A stretch of 64,000 bases of DNA from Amyloporia xantha (Eukaryota; Basidiomycota; Agaricomycetes; Polyporales; Adustoporiaceae): the NCBI GenBank assembly GCA_036971615.1, contig JAYKKR010000004.1:868001-932000 (forward strand), read 5' to 3'. Of this stretch, positions 11,479 to 24,400 are shown piece by piece. Each line of letters opens with the position of its first letter. The stretch's first letter is position 1. Made by a program: the position numbers and the translations under genes. Under the pieces are notes generated by a model. It did not search any database. It was not told the DNA's origin and saw only the letters and a list, made by a program, of their open reading frames with translations.

Positions 11479-14400
11479 TTAATATGAGAACACCATCAAC
11501 CATGGGTTGAGGACAATCTATATGCCATATGATCAGCGTGAAGCTATTGCCTGATGCACCCGCTGTGCTTACCGGGAACAGTATGTGGCAGCCCACGATG
11601 ATACTCAGCGGGAAGATCACAGCCCATGCAGAGCCGTTGATTTGCCAAGCCAGCGGCACCAACGACGTACTGACGATAATCATCCCAATGACCAGGGTGA
11701 AACAAACAGTCCATGAGAACCAGAACCTAAAGACAAGACAGCCTTCAGTCAATAGATGAAACACCAATACAGAATGACACCACGACATACCGTTTGAACA
11801 TTTTCGGAATCTCCTCGAAGAAATTCGACCGCTCCACTTCCTTCTTGGTCGCACCCCACGTCATGTTGTACGAGAACAAATGCGCGAGGATGGCTTGCGT
11901 AAGAGGAATGGAGAGACCACCAAAGAAAAAGAAGCTGTGCGCGGACAACGCATGAGCGACCTGACATTTTGTCTCCCACCTATGCAGCACTTACAAGAAA
12001 GGAACCCATTTTATGTTAATGAGGAATGACATTATCTGCGAACAAACACCCCATCAGCTAACCCGGCCGTCGTCAAGTAAGAACGGGCACCTCACCAAGT
12101 CACCCTCTCCAAGACGGTACTGCAACAGCGTGAAGCCCACATTGCCAGAGCCAATGAAGACGACCGTCGTCGCGAGCCAAATTTCGAAACTGTGCATGTA
12201 GAAGCCATCCACAGTGAATTGCCACCCAAGCAGGATGTAGTTGATAAGACTGATAGTAATGGAGCACGCGATACCGTCTGCAAATAAAGCCGCGTCAGTG
12301 TCGTGCGAAATGGTGCCAAAGGCCGTCAACCGACAGCACACTCACAGTACGAGAACATGTACGCCATCATAGAGACCTTGTAGTGAAGCGGAGCCGGCGA
12401 CCACATGAACTTGTGGATCTGGTGGTTGATCGGGCCCTTGCGCCACCACTGGGCGAGCGGGTTGAACAGAAGCTCATTGCAACCTATCCCAAACGACATC
12501 AGTCTCTACGCCGCGCCATCCTCACCGAAAATTCCGAAACTCACCATAAGCATACTTTTGCCACCGGTTCAGCTCGTCGTCCGCTGTGAGCGAGACACCT
12601 TCCTTGAAGGCACCGAGAGAGTACGTCGCCCATCGGATGATATAGCCACGCAGCTGGAGACGGAGCGCCATGTCGAAATCCTCCGACACGTTCGACTCGG
12701 ACCAGATCTTCTCCTCGCCGTCAGCGAGGTCGATGAACGCAGCATCCTGGACGGCGCGCCAGCGGAGGAAGGCATTGTGACCGACGAAGGGGGCGACCTC
12801 ACCGTTAGCGCAGGCTGTGCAACATGGTCAGCAGAAGACAGTAAACGCAGGACATAATGAACACATACTGTAGGAGATACACTTGTTGATACGACGGGTG
12901 AAGTAGGCGATACCGTTTTCCCAGTAGTGGTGAGCAACCTGCATGACATCTGTACCGAGCCACCGTCAGCGAAGTCTAAAACCCTACCACAACGCTATCA
13001 ACGTACCGGACTCGTGCTGGATAATTGCAACCTCCGGGCACTCGGCCATCTCGCGCGCAGCGTCCCGTAAGCAATCCTACAGCACACACACACACACACA
13101 CACATGCACGCACATCAGCATCGGGCCGACCGCTCCCTCAGCGAGAAAAAACCAACTCACCTCCGGCACAATGGTATCCGAGTCGACGATCAAAATAATC
13201 TCGCCAACACGGCACGCACGTCCATTCGCAGCCCACGGGCGGAAACGCCTACCACTCGACTCATACACCTCATCGATCGCCATCTGCAGCGCCTTCTCCT
13301 CGATCTCCCAGACGTCCATCGAGCCTTTCTCGCCCTCGCTCTCGTCCCGGGCAAGGTTAAGCACGCTCGCGTTCCCACCGTCCTGGTGCTGGTACTGCAT
13401 CCCGTAGCGTTGCTCCTCGTTGATGTCACCGCTCCCGCGAGGAGTCGGCGTCCGTGGCCCGCGCTCTTTCTCCTGGTTCTGCAAAGCCTCGAGGTGCTTC
13501 TCGGCGATGAGGGACAGTTTGAGACCGTAGTTCATGTTCGACGCCTTCTTGAAACGACCGGCACGCCTGAACCCATCAGGGCCGTCGTCGTGCTTAGGAC
13601 GAGCCACCCAGCCAATGCCATGGTTGGCGTAGTACGCAATGCGCGCGTCACGTTCCTCTACGGGAAGTAACTGACAAAACAATTCGTAATCAGTATCGCA
13701 CAAGGAAAAAAAACAGCAGACGGCGCCCAACTCACCCGAAGACCATCGTCGTTGATGAAAATGGTACTAGTGCCGCCCTGGCGAGCATACGTCTGCATAG
13801 CCTTTTTGAGCGATTCAATCGAGGGTGCCCTGTCCCACCGCACATCAGGATCTCTGCACTCATCAATACGACAACATAACAAGCGACTCACAGCACCGTG
13901 TCCAGTGCCTCCTTATACACAGGCATCTGGATCGTGACATGGGGCAAGTTGTTGTCGACAGACTTGTTCGGCCTTGGCTTCACCGCCGAGTAGTACTTCG
14001 AGTTCTCGTGGTACTGCGCGATAGGGACCAATCGCCATGGACACGTTCTGCACGATCTGTAACGCGAAGAACTAGACAACACATAAATGGCCAACGTTAG
14101 AACGACCTTCTCGCCGTGAGCGCATAAATGATAAAACGCACCAGCGAGACGGCAAACAGAAGCGGACACAGGACACAGAGCGCAAACCGGGTGTAATTGT
14201 TGTCGAGCTCCCATTCCTCAAGCAGTATCTTGATACCGTTACCAATGAAATCTACAGTTCGATCACAACACACATCAACACTGTTCACGGCGCCAGGACT
14301 ACCGTAGAAATGAGAAAAATACGCACAAACAGCAAGCCCAGCCGCCAGCCCGTTATAGATCGGGGCATACAACAACGTCGGCCGCTTCTCAGGGGTGAGC

Positions 14401-16297
14401 TCGTCAAACGCCGCGCTCATATCGTCGTCGATCACGATCGTCTTCTTGCGGCCGTACCACGTCCGCACCGTCTTGGTCTTGATCGCGTCCTTTTCCACGA
14501 CGCCGACGCCCTTCTCGGGGTCATCGTCTTTCAGGATTTCCTACATCGCGTCACAGAAACATCAGTGCTGATCCTGACTATGACTCTGAAGGGCAGGCGC
14601 AGACTCACGGTGCTCATGCGGCCCATGCCTCTTGGCGTGCCCGGAGGCCCAGGGGTACCAGGCGGAGGAAGCATGCTGTTCATGCGGCGGCCTGAGGTGC
14701 GCGAGTTGATGTGTGTGAGCGAATGGCCCGAGATGGAACCTGCGCGCGCGCCAGGAAGGAAGGCGTCGAGCGAACAAGATTGCACGAAGAGGATATTTGA
14801 CGAATAATCAGTTACGACGCCAGCAACGTACATGAGGAAATAAAGAACACAATGATAACATCAGTACCTCTTCAGCACCATTGGCAAGCGGAATACGCAC
14901 CACTGACGCTCGCAGGATGGCTGCTCGAGCTCGTTGCATGGCTAGCACTCAACGCGCTCGGTCTTGAGCGCCAAAGGAGCTTGATGAGGCGCTCCTCAAA
15001 GTCGTGGCATGTCGGGATGATGTCGTCGATGGCGTCCGACCAGATGACGAGGACACGCTCGTCGCGCTACACGTATCAAACATCAGTCAGCGAACCGCTC
15101 ACAGCCATCGGGCAGATCACGGGCGGGGAAGAGACGAAATCGGGAAAAACAAAGGCCACCTCCGCCATCACAACGCTCGCCTCGATCGGATTTTCCGACA
15201 CCGGGTTCGCGCGGGGATAGATTAGCGTTGGATACCCTATCCGCCCACCTTCACTTGAGACAGTACACTCACGGGCGCACGAAACGTAACATGCAGCCGT
15301 CAACAAAAACATTACCCAATCTGACTGGACGAATGGACACGCTGTGACACGCGACACATAAGACACATTCCGTCGAGGAATGGATGGGAATCATCAACGC
15401 CACGATCGCCGTGGGCGCCCACCACGACCCACACGGCGACCACCCGCACGCCCGCCTGCAGTCTACAACGTGCAATGCGCCTCACACCACACAAGTCCCG
15501 TGCGTGAGGTACTGTCGCGACGCCCTAGGCGCCAATCTGTCGTGTGGTGGAGCGAGGGTGGAGCGCACGGATCGCAGCATGTCCCCAGCCACAACCCGCG
15601 AGCAACAGCGTCCAATGCGCCTCAGCTGAGCACAGCGGACGGCGAGGACAGGAGATGAGCTAGAGGGGAGCCACAGCTCGTCCATCCCCTTCCTGCCGTC
15701 TCGCCTCCTCTGACGCTGGAAAATAATTATCGACAGATAAGAGCGCCCGGGGAATTTCTTCTCCCGGCTCGTGCGGTAAGGCAGACGAGAAATGGGAAAT
15801 GGACGGGACGTCTAGAGCGAGAAAGAGAAAAACTCACGATGAAGGCAGCGCTCTGCTCCTTGTCGGCGGTGGGGAGGTCCATCATCGTCTCGATGATCTG
15901 TATCCGCGTGTTCGCGTCGACATAGATAGACCTGTCGTCGGGGCCTCTGTATACGAACGGAGAATATTAGCATACTGCATAGGGTCAGCGTAGCATGGCA
16001 CCTGCCCGCACTCGCCATAGCGACACACAAATGCAAGACTACTCACACTTCTGCAAGGGCAGCATGGACCGCCGCGCTGCGAACCTTGACGGCAACAGCG
16101 GGGTTCAGCGCCGACACGGCCGCCTCGAACGGCTCGAGAGCGAGGTTCTCGTACGGGAACACACGGAACTCGGGGCCATTATCGACACGGAGCGCGACAC
16201 CGGCGCTGAGGTTGTCCTCGTTGGGCCTGAACCAGGCGTCGCCCTGTGTGGACTTGAAGATGTGGTGGAGGAAGGCGTCGTAGCGGTCGTAGTCCAT
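11479..16297 (-). CDS. Fungal family 2 glycosyltransferase, multi-pass membrane
   Basis: Minus-strand, many exons. The N-terminal part contains MDYDRYDAFLHHIFKSTQGD and later RDERVLVIWSDAIDDIIPTC. Two membrane segments follow (LLYAPIYNGLAAGLAVCAYF; FALCVLCPLLFAVSLVRF), then the GT2 domain: VTIQMPVYKE, FINDDGLR, LIVDSDTIVPEDC (the DxD-type metal/UDP-sugar site), GHNAFLRW, SEDFDMALRL (catalytic acid region) and the WQKYAYG segment. At least five C-terminal helices end with ILNPWL-like VLNPWLMVFSY and a TAA at 11479-11481. This matches the filamentous-fungal GT2 family needed for hyphal growth (ZtGT2/FgGT2 type) rather than chitin synthase; the polymer made is not established. Start: the ATG at 16297 is the first in frame. 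The frame stays open upstream to about 16492 (a Ser/Pro-rich stretch) without an ATG, so an unseen 5' exon may exist. The intron 15068-15834 is about 765 bp, unusually long here. Confidence 0.85.
13083..13104. repeat. (CA)n microsatellite in a GT2 intron
   Basis: About eleven CA units next to CATGCACGCACATC, within an intron of the glycosyltransferase gene. Confidence 0.85.
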
Positions 16298-17367
16298 CGT
16301 GACGCCGCGGTACGGATACGGAGACTCGCCGCCGGCGAAAGAGTGGGAGGGCGAGTGGCTCTGGGAGGACGACAGGGTGGCGGCGTTGGGGGTTGCTGGT
16401 GCTCGGCGGCGGGGTGTATGTTGTCGGGAGGACAAAGGAGGAGGACGAGGAGGAGGGGGCGAAAAGAGAGGACGGGCTGACTGGAGAGCCTACTGCTGTT
16501 CTTGATGGGGGAGCAGCGGCAGGAGCAGAGCAGAAGAGCGTCGTCTGCCTGTCAAGACGCCCGTTCGCACGTCTACCCTCGCCTCCCACGCGACTCTCTG
16601 CGCGTTTTTCTCATTTTCTCATTGGGTCGTGCTCCGGCTCTTCGCACTCCGCTGCTCCGCGCACGCGATGCCACTTTCACACAGCCACCAGCGTCATAGA
16701 ACCGAACAACACCATTATTATTATTATTTACAACCCCTCCTCGACGCGTCGATCGCGTCGCGCAAGTCGCTGGTCGACTCGGAAATAGATCCTCCACCCA
16801 CTGCAGTCGCAGATAACCATTCATCCGGCCGTGGACGCGCCCCACTCGCTATCCTCGCTGAGTCGCGCCCGATCTAAAATTAACACCCCTCTATCCGCAC
16901 GCCAAGCCCGCTCGAAGGAAGCACGTCTTCCAGCCAGAGGCGTGCGCACAGACCTTCGACTACGAGGATGGTATGGTTCCAACCGCCTCATAGCCTCGTG
17001 CAAGCTTACGAAGTCACAGGCGCCAACCCAGACTACAGAGACTTGACATGCCAGGGCCGAGACGGCGAGTGCATCCCCGTAGATTAGGACCTTATCCGCT
17101 GCGGTGTACGTATCGTAGCGGTGGCAAGCGCCAGTCCCCGACTTTAGGACCTTATCCGCTACGGTGTATGTATCCGTAAGTCCTTGGCGAGTCAATTGAA
17201 ATGTCGAGACACAATCAACTACACAGTCCACTTATCTTTGCGCTCCGCTTGTCGGACCGCGACGCTTCTCCTCCCCTGTCTCCCTTACAAAGTTGGTACG
17301 CCTCCGACGCGCGCCCGACTAATATAAATCAATCAATACGCACTTACTGTATGCCTGTCGGCCTAAG
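16298..17367. other. 5' flank of the GT2 gene and gene-poor DNA
   Basis: 16300-16500 is the Ser/Pro-rich open extension upstream of the GT2 start. 16718-16733 is a short (ATT)n run. The rest has no supportable gene; open frames on both strands are low-complexity or GC-driven. Confidence 0.4.
17084..17174. repeat. Two direct copies of a 31-bp unit, period 60
   Basis: 17084-17114 and 17144-17174 share TTAGGACCTTATCCGCT followed by a near-identical half (GCGGTGTACGTATC versus ACGGTGTATGTATC). The interval between them is unrelated. About 200 bp left of the first MITE copy. Confidence 0.8.
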
Positions 17368-17710
17368 AGGGCTGCTCAATTCTGCTCGCTTGGTGCGCGC
17401 TCACTCAAGCACCTCCTTGTTTAGGCTACTCGGACATGGCTAAATCCGAGCGCGCTGCACAGGGTGTAGATGTATTATTTCCTGACGTGTGCGAGCCATT
17501 CTCGAGCCCAAACCTTTCGTACAGGCTATGGATACACGTACAAAAACGCTAATGACTTTTCCAAATTTTTTGGCCAAGCCTGCAGTCAGAGAAACCTTCA
17601 CCCATACCAGGACCCAACCCGGTCTGACTGCCGTGGCTGCCGAGTGGAAACGGCCAAAACGGGTAGGTAGTCAGACGAGCGCGCACCGAGCGAGCAGAAT
17701 TGAGCAGCCC
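17368..17710 (+). mobile_element. MITE-like element, copy 1 (343 bp)
   Basis: Starts AGGGCTGCTC and ends GAGCAGCCC. Terminal inverted repeats of about 34 bp share GGGCTGCTCAATTCTGCTCG and continue as CTYGGTGCGCGCTC with one mismatch. The element is flanked by TAAG on both sides (17364-17367 and 17711-17714), a candidate 4-bp target duplication. It has no coding capacity; the open frames inside are shadows. The second copy lies at 20070-20430 in the opposite orientation. The AGGGCTG ends resemble hAT-derived MITEs, but the 4-bp flank does not match the 8-bp hAT duplication, so the superfamily is open. Confidence 0.8.
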
Positions 17711-20069
17711 TAAGAGCTTGCTGCATCCTTGAACGCGCGAACCACCCAAGGTTCACACCAGACTCGGCTTGTCCTAGCCCACCAGTTGCGATTGGAATGT
17801 ACTGCGGTATTATAGATAGAAGAACATCCAAAATGCCTGTCGCCTGGTAGCTGCCAAGACAACTCATACCCATGTCAATGATATTCATCATGCCCGTTCC
17901 AATTTCCTCTCTGCCCACGCTCGCGCGGCGTGCCGTACGTAGTCGCTGTCAGCTTGTCCCTGCCCTGCTCCATTCCGTCTTGGCATTGACGCACCTCTCC
18001 CCGCTGCAGCGTGGTCGTCGTGTGCGTGGACATGTTCTTATGCGCAAAAAGCTCCCGAGCGAGGGCGACGCGTGAAGATTTCGTGTCCCCCGTCCCTTGC
18101 CAGGAAGCGCACCGTCAGGCGATGACGCACACGATGACGCTGCGCGTAAACGTCGTGCCCGCCCGCCCTCCGAGTCTCAATGCATGCTATAGCGGCCGCG
18201 GCCCGGCGTCGGGACCGAAGTTTCTCCCCGCCGGGCGCCTCTTATTTCCACTTTGCCATCAATCTGAGCAATTTTAAATAAAACATTTTCCCTGTGCGTT
18301 TGAGCTATTTCGGGCAGTCAGACAGAGCGATCGCGATCGATGAGCATTTTTAGGAGACCGTCCGCCGTGCGCCGGGGTCCTCAGCGTCGATGCTGTGGCG
18401 AGACTCTGATCGCGTTCTTCGACGTGCCGGGAGCTGATCGGCGGCAGTAAGTATTCTTTCTTCGCGTGTGGGTCGAGACTCTGGCTATGGACCCCGCCGC
18501 CGTCGACGTGCATTCAATTACATCCGGTTGGGACCACGACGAAAAATGAGCTGATTTTTCCAGCTCCTTTACAGATTGGAAACTGTTGTATTACATACAA
18601 ACTTACAGCACTACATGTACGGTCGGCGGCGTCGGGCATCCGACGTTGGTGGTAAGTCAACCCTCACTGAGTCTTCGAATTCGAAAGTCGGGCTCTCTTG
18701 ATTTTGTATATGCAAAGACTTGTGCACGACAGGGCCCATTGCCCTCCTGCGACCATCGAGGTGAGTGGTCTCAGAGTCATTCCACGCTGCCGCACCATAT
18801 CATTCGATATCGACACCAGGAGCCGAGCGCTGAGGTATACGGTTCCAGATCCCCCGAGTGATCCTAGTGATCAAGTACGGAGCCCAGCCGCCGTCATTTC
18901 TCAGCCTCTCTCAAGACAGGGAGTTCCAGCCCGTACCGGTGGCCCATCAATCCCCCCCAGCGGTGCGGGCTCCTCTGGTCTCTGGAATCAGCGCAGTCAG
19001 AAATTTATGTAAACCTATACGATTCAGGAAGGCTAGCGACGTCTCGCCGCGCAACTGCTGAGAACCCGAATTAAGGGGGGATGATCATCCAGCACTGCAG
19101 CATCCACGGTACGCGGTGCGCGAACGTATTTGCTGCTGAAGGATACTGTACATGCATGGTGAGCGGTTTTACATTGAGAGTATACCTGATAACTGCAATG
19201 GAAACGAGGAGCGCTCGGTCGTCGTCGGTCCACCGCTGACAGCTTGCACCGTCCATGTCTTTCCTCCTATTCTAGCGTGCGCTCTGTACGCGCAGATCGC
19301 TCATTGCCCATCGCCCGTTGCGCAGCGTTCGCTGCCTGTCACCATCTTGGATATTCGTTCACCTCCGCCTTTTCCTTTCTGGTTCCTCCCCCCTTACCTC
19401 CCGCTGTGCCCGTCGCCTGCTGCGCCGGCTCGCGCGTGTAATTCGTTGCACTCATTCGTAGGCGCTACTGCGGGGGGTCGCGCACGCAACCAGGACCCAT
19501 CACCGGCGGGCTGCATCACCGCCGTGCCAGTCCTATTTCTATTTCTATCCGCGATCTTATTTCTATTTTTATTAGTGCGTCGGGGCATGCATACGCCCGT
19601 CGCTGGATTATTGTATTCTGTCTCATAACCATGTGTCGCTTGAGTGCTCGCTTCGATTCATCGCGCATCGGTGCTCATTTCTGCCGTTCGTGCTTGATCG
19701 CGTGTCGACAGAGACGGGCGGAAATGAGCGTACTTCGCTTCGCTTCGTCGCGCACCCTAGGTGGGGAAGCGCAGGGCAGAAAGAGCCAATCTCGGGGCGC
19801 GGATTGATAATATTATATATATTGTGTACATTACAGATCATACAATACGCTGCCGTGCTCTACATACGCTGTACGTACGTACTGAGTTGTGGCATCAATT
19901 GTCGATCGCGAGCGCCGCGGATTGACAGGTGTCAATGTTGCTGGGTTACTGCATATCAGACGGTGCGCGTGGTGGACGGCGACTGCGACGATGAATGGCG
20001 TGTAACGTACATGCTGGGCAGCGACCTCAAACGCTCGGACATCGAAAAAAAACAGATATCAAACGTACT
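17711..20069. other. Spacer between the two MITE copies, no gene seen
   Basis: 2.36 kb with no supportable coding chain. 19675-19729 holds an imperfect hairpin: GCTCATTTCTGCCGT against the complement of ACGGGCGGAAATGAGC. Otherwise GC-rich low-information sequence. Confidence 0.4.
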
Positions 20070-20430
20070 AGGGCTGCTCAATTCTGCTCGCTCGGTGCGC
20101 GCTCGTCTGACTACCTACCCGTTTTGGCCGTTTCCACTCGGCAGCCACGGCAAGCAGAACAGGTTGGGTCCTCGTATGGGTGAAGGTTTCTCTGACTGCA
20201 GGCTTGGCCAAAAAATTTGGAAAAGTCATTAGCGTTTTTGTACATGTATCCATAGCCTGTACGAAAGGTTTGGGCACGAGAATGGCTCGCACACGTCAGG
20301 AAATAATACACCTACACCCTGTGCAGCGCAGGTGGCTGATGCAGCGCGCTCGGATTTAGCCGTGTCGAAGTAGCCTAAACAAGGAGGTGCTTGAGTGAGC
20401 GCGCACCAAGCGAGCAGAATTGAGCAGCCC
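20070..20430 (-). mobile_element. MITE-like element, copy 2 (361 bp), inverted
   Basis: Same element as 17368-17710 in reverse orientation, with the same terminal inverted repeats and a TACT flank on both sides (20066-20069 and 20431-20434). The length difference of 18 bp is a single insertion beside CGCTGCA, which duplicates a short local motif. Otherwise the copies differ by few substitutions, suggesting recent activity. Confidence 0.8.
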
Positions 20431-21471
20431 TACTGTACCCGTACGGGTCAGAAGCGCTGAAGCCGAAAATAAATTCGCGTGCGGACCCTGGAAACGAGAG
20501 CGGACGTCAATCGATTGCGAGTATACGTATCGGCCGGCCGCAGGTGACAGGAACGGGGGGAGGGAGGGAAGGGTGACGTCAGCGATAAGTGGCGTTAATT
20601 TTAGATCGTGATGTGATTGATGGGAGGAGTGGGCCGGCCGACGGGAGGCGCTCGGGGAGGGTGGCAGATGAAAGATGGGCGGACTCCGGAGGCGAGGTCG
20701 GTGCCGCAGTAGCTGGGTGCTGTCAGGGGCGTGGGCGGATGCGAGGGAGGAGGGGCATGCTGAGCGCGAGGCGGGGACGGAGCGGTGTGCGTACCGTTGC
20801 GGTGATATGCGTGGCAGGCGCATGGATTACTTACGTTGAGTTGTAGGGGTTCGGCGTTCGCGTAGGGTACTGTGGGAAAGGAGTTATGTGGGTAGTAGTG
20901 CCCGCGTCGGGGACGAAATTAACGTTGGGTTAATCGATCGGTGGCGGTGGAGGACTTTCATTTTGGGTGTACGGGGTGTGACTTTCGTCTCCTGTGCAAT
21001 GCGTGAGTGGAGAGGAGCGAGAAGGGGGGAGAGGGTGCGGCACTTGGTGGGCTCGAGGATGGGTGCAGTAGAGCTGCTTATCGGATAGGAAGGTGACGGG
21101 GTTCGATCAGCGTTAGTAGCCAGGAGGGACCCCGGACAGGGGGAGGCCAGGGCTGTGTGGAGCGGGAGAACTGGGCCGTCGTCGTGCTGCTACTCGGGCG
21201 TTTCTCTTTCTGTCCTCGACCACCGCGTCGTCCTTGTTGTATTCCCAGCTGCTCTCTTCTTTCCTCTCCTTTTCTCACTTGTCGTCGTGTCCCAGGCCAT
21301 CAGCACGGTAAGCCCGTCTTTCGCTCTTTCTCTCTCCACCATCATCACCATCCACTCGTTTCTGCCTGTCTTGCTCCACACACCGTACTCACGCTCTTTG
21401 CTTTTTCTTCCCTGCCGCGTATCCTTGCATCTCTTCTCCTTCCCTTCCCCTCCCACCACAGGCCAGCAACC
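20431..21471. other. Intergenic and 5' untranslated region of the KRE6/SKN1 gene
   Basis: No gene seen from 20431 to about 21100. A likely untranslated-region intron runs 21308-21461 (CACG|GTAAGC to CCACCACAG) and ends 10 bp before the start codon. The upstream in-frame open stretch from 21157 is therefore not read as protein. Confidence 0.5.
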
Positions 21472-24400
21472 ATGGCTTACCGCAAGCGCGACTCCTCGGG
21501 CTACTCCTCCGCTGACGCCTACCGTTCGCTGCCTTCGACCTCTCCGTCTCTCGCACACGCCCACGCCCGGTCCACCACTACCCCCATCATAGCATCCACC
21601 GGCGCAGCCTCTTCTTCCGACGAGGACGCCCACCTCACCTCCCCTCTACCGGCACCCACCCCCATCGCCCAGACCTTCGTCCGCTCCCGCGCAGGCTCCG
21701 CGTCTCGGACCCGCCGCCGCGAGAGCATCGCAGAGCGCGAAGAACGCGATATCGCAGAGACTCAGCCCCTCAGCCCTCCGCGCCCCCAGTACCTCGCAGG
21801 TGACCGCAGCTCCTGGAGCGCCTCCAGCACAGGCACCGAGCCCGAGCCCGCCAGCGACAGTGACAACTCTGCCGCCAACTTTGCGGGTGTCGGCGCAGGT
21901 GCAGGTGCCCCGCCGCGCTCCTCGTCCGCCGATAACTCTGCCGCCGGCAATGTCAACAACGCAGGCGTAGGCGCCGCGAGGGCGTCCGCCGCACGCAGCC
22001 GTGTGGCCACACAGCCGCTCCCGCGCCAGGCAGCACCTCGCACGCGGAACCACAATCGCCGACGCTCGTCGATGGCGAACGAATACGCGATCAGCGCAGG
22101 CATTGCTGCGGAGGACGACATGGCATCCCCGCCCGTGTCCCCCGTCACTTCGAGCAACGCCCACGGCAACCCGTTCAGCACCCCGACGGACACGCCCAGG
22201 AGCAGCTTTTACGGCCCCCCCGCCGTTCCCGAAAAGGGCACAAGCGCCGGAAAGGTCCCGCCGTCGGCATATGCGTTCCCCTTCCAGAGCCACCCTGGCA
22301 ACCCGGACCCCGGCCTCGCCGTCCCTGGCGCTGCCCGGCGTGCGTCTCTTGAAAGTCTTCGCTCGCGTGCGCTCGCTTCCCCCGGTACCGGCGCGGTGAA
22401 CCCTTCCAATACTAACCTCGCGAATCTCGCTACGGTGAATGCCACGAACAACAATCCGCTGACTCCCCCTGGCAGCGCGACAGGTACGACATACCCTGTA
22501 CCGGGAGGAGGAGGAGCTGGCTACGGGCTGCTTAGCGACGTGGAGGAGCTCGGGAGGCCGTATGCGCCGTTCATGGGCGATGCGGGTGCGACTGGGAGCG
22601 AGCGGAGCCAGACCCCGCCGAGCCCGATGGCGAGTTCGCGGGAGCTGGGTATGCGCGGATATAGTGGTCAGTACGCTTTGCGTGTCTTCATGTTTGTGAT
22701 GCGCGGCGCTGACGATTTTTTGTTCTTGATGACGCAGACGCTCCGGGCCTACCTCGGACGGCGTCGATCCCGACTATGTCGATGCGCGCACCATTCTTGA
22801 GCCCGGCCTCGCGCCCGACGTCGTCATTGTGGAGCCCGCCGAGTTTCCCGTATGCGTATCCGCCCGCGAGCGGCTCGAGCAGCGCGTTGAACACCTATGT
22901 GGCGGCTTCGGGCGGCGCGGGGTCGGGTGCGTACGGCGGGAGCGGATTGTATGCGGGGCAATACCCTAGCTATGCCGATATCCAGGCGCAACTGAGGAAG
23001 GCGAAGCCGGTCATGCCGAGTTCGAGGTGTGTATGCGTTTTTTTGGCATGCAAGTCTTTCGGTCACTGTGTGTTGTTGATATATGCGTGGTTTTTGTGGT
23101 GCAGGCTCCCGGAAAAGATGTCGGTAGAGGACAAGCCGTGGATGGCGGTGAAGGACCGCCGCGCGAGGGCGTCGTACTGGCTCACGCTGGCGGGCATTTT
23201 TGCCGGCATCGCGGGTGCGGCGGTGCTGTGCTACTTCAGCTGGACGAGCGTGCTTTTGTTGAGCGACAGCGACCTGTGTCAGGTGTGTGTGTGTCCGTAT
23301 GGGGTGGTGTCCGTTGTGGGCGCTGATTGGTGTTTGTGTTTTTTCTTGCTTTTGTTTACGTGTGCTATGCGCGCCGGTCTGTGGTTTAGGTGTTTGATGA
23401 GGACTGGTCGAATGGAATCGATTCGAATTGGGTGTATGATATACAGTTGGGTGGATTTGGGTGAGTGTCTCTTTTCTGTGTGTTTGCTGTGGTCGTGGTG
23501 GGGTGGTAAGAGAGGGTAAGGGACGGGGGATGGGGGACGGGTGCATGAGCGGATATGCCCTATTTGGGGTGATCCGCCATTCGTGCTCGATTTGGGACTT
23601 CCGTGTCTCCCGACCTCATTACTGCCTTTTGCGTCACCTTCATTCGGCTCCGACGCGGAAGCTGATGTCTGTTTGTTTTTCCCGAACAGGAACGGCGAGT
23701 TCCAGATGACGACGAACAACGAGAGCAACGTGTACACGCAGAACGGCGAGTTGTACATCATGCCGACGCTCACCTCGGACATCATCGGCACCGATGCGAT
23801 CTTCAACGGCGCAACCTACAAGCTCGATGGATGCACGGTCAAGGGCAACTCGTCCGCGTGCTCGGTGACGTCGTCGTCAAAGTCAAATTCGGTGATCAAT
23901 CCGGTTATGTCGGGCAGGATCAGCACGCAAGGCAAGAAGAGCATCAAGTACGGTCGCGTTGAGGTCGTGGCCAAGATCCCGACGGGAGACTGGCTCTGGC
24001 CGGCGATCTGGATGTTGCCTGTCAACAACACGTACGGGAACTGGCCGATGAGCGGGGAGATTGACGTGCGTAGTGTTTTTCTTTGTTTTTATTGCTTTTT
24101 TTTCGGCTGCGCTCTGCGCGTCGGGTGAATGTTGGACGCTTACTCGGGGTGGCATCTTTGTAGATCATGGAAGCGCGCGGTAACGGCCCGTCCTACCTCG
24201 CGCAAGGTTCCAATTACGTCCGTGCGTCGCTGAACTACGGCGTGCTGCCCACGGTGCAGACGCACTTGTTCGGCTGGTGGCAGGAGAAGCGCTCATCGTT
24301 CAGCGATGACTTCCACACGTATGCGCTGGAGTGGACGGACTCGTGGATGCGGCTGTATGTGGACTCGCGGCTGCAAGCGATGATGAACATCAAGATCCAG

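Noticed and set aside
13104..13670. 188-codon plus-strand frame
   Set aside because: Lies opposite the GT2 catalytic exon (VARPKHDDGPDGF region), which is clearly coding on the minus strand.
17470..17713. Small frames within the MITE copies (for example at 17470 and 20111)
   Set aside because: They occur in both orientations of a non-coding element and differ in start between copies.
21646..22293. Long antisense frames opposite the KRE6/SKN1 first exon
   Set aside because: GC-rich codon bias on the plus strand leaves the other frames open. The antisense peptides are Ala/Gly/Arg-rich with no family.
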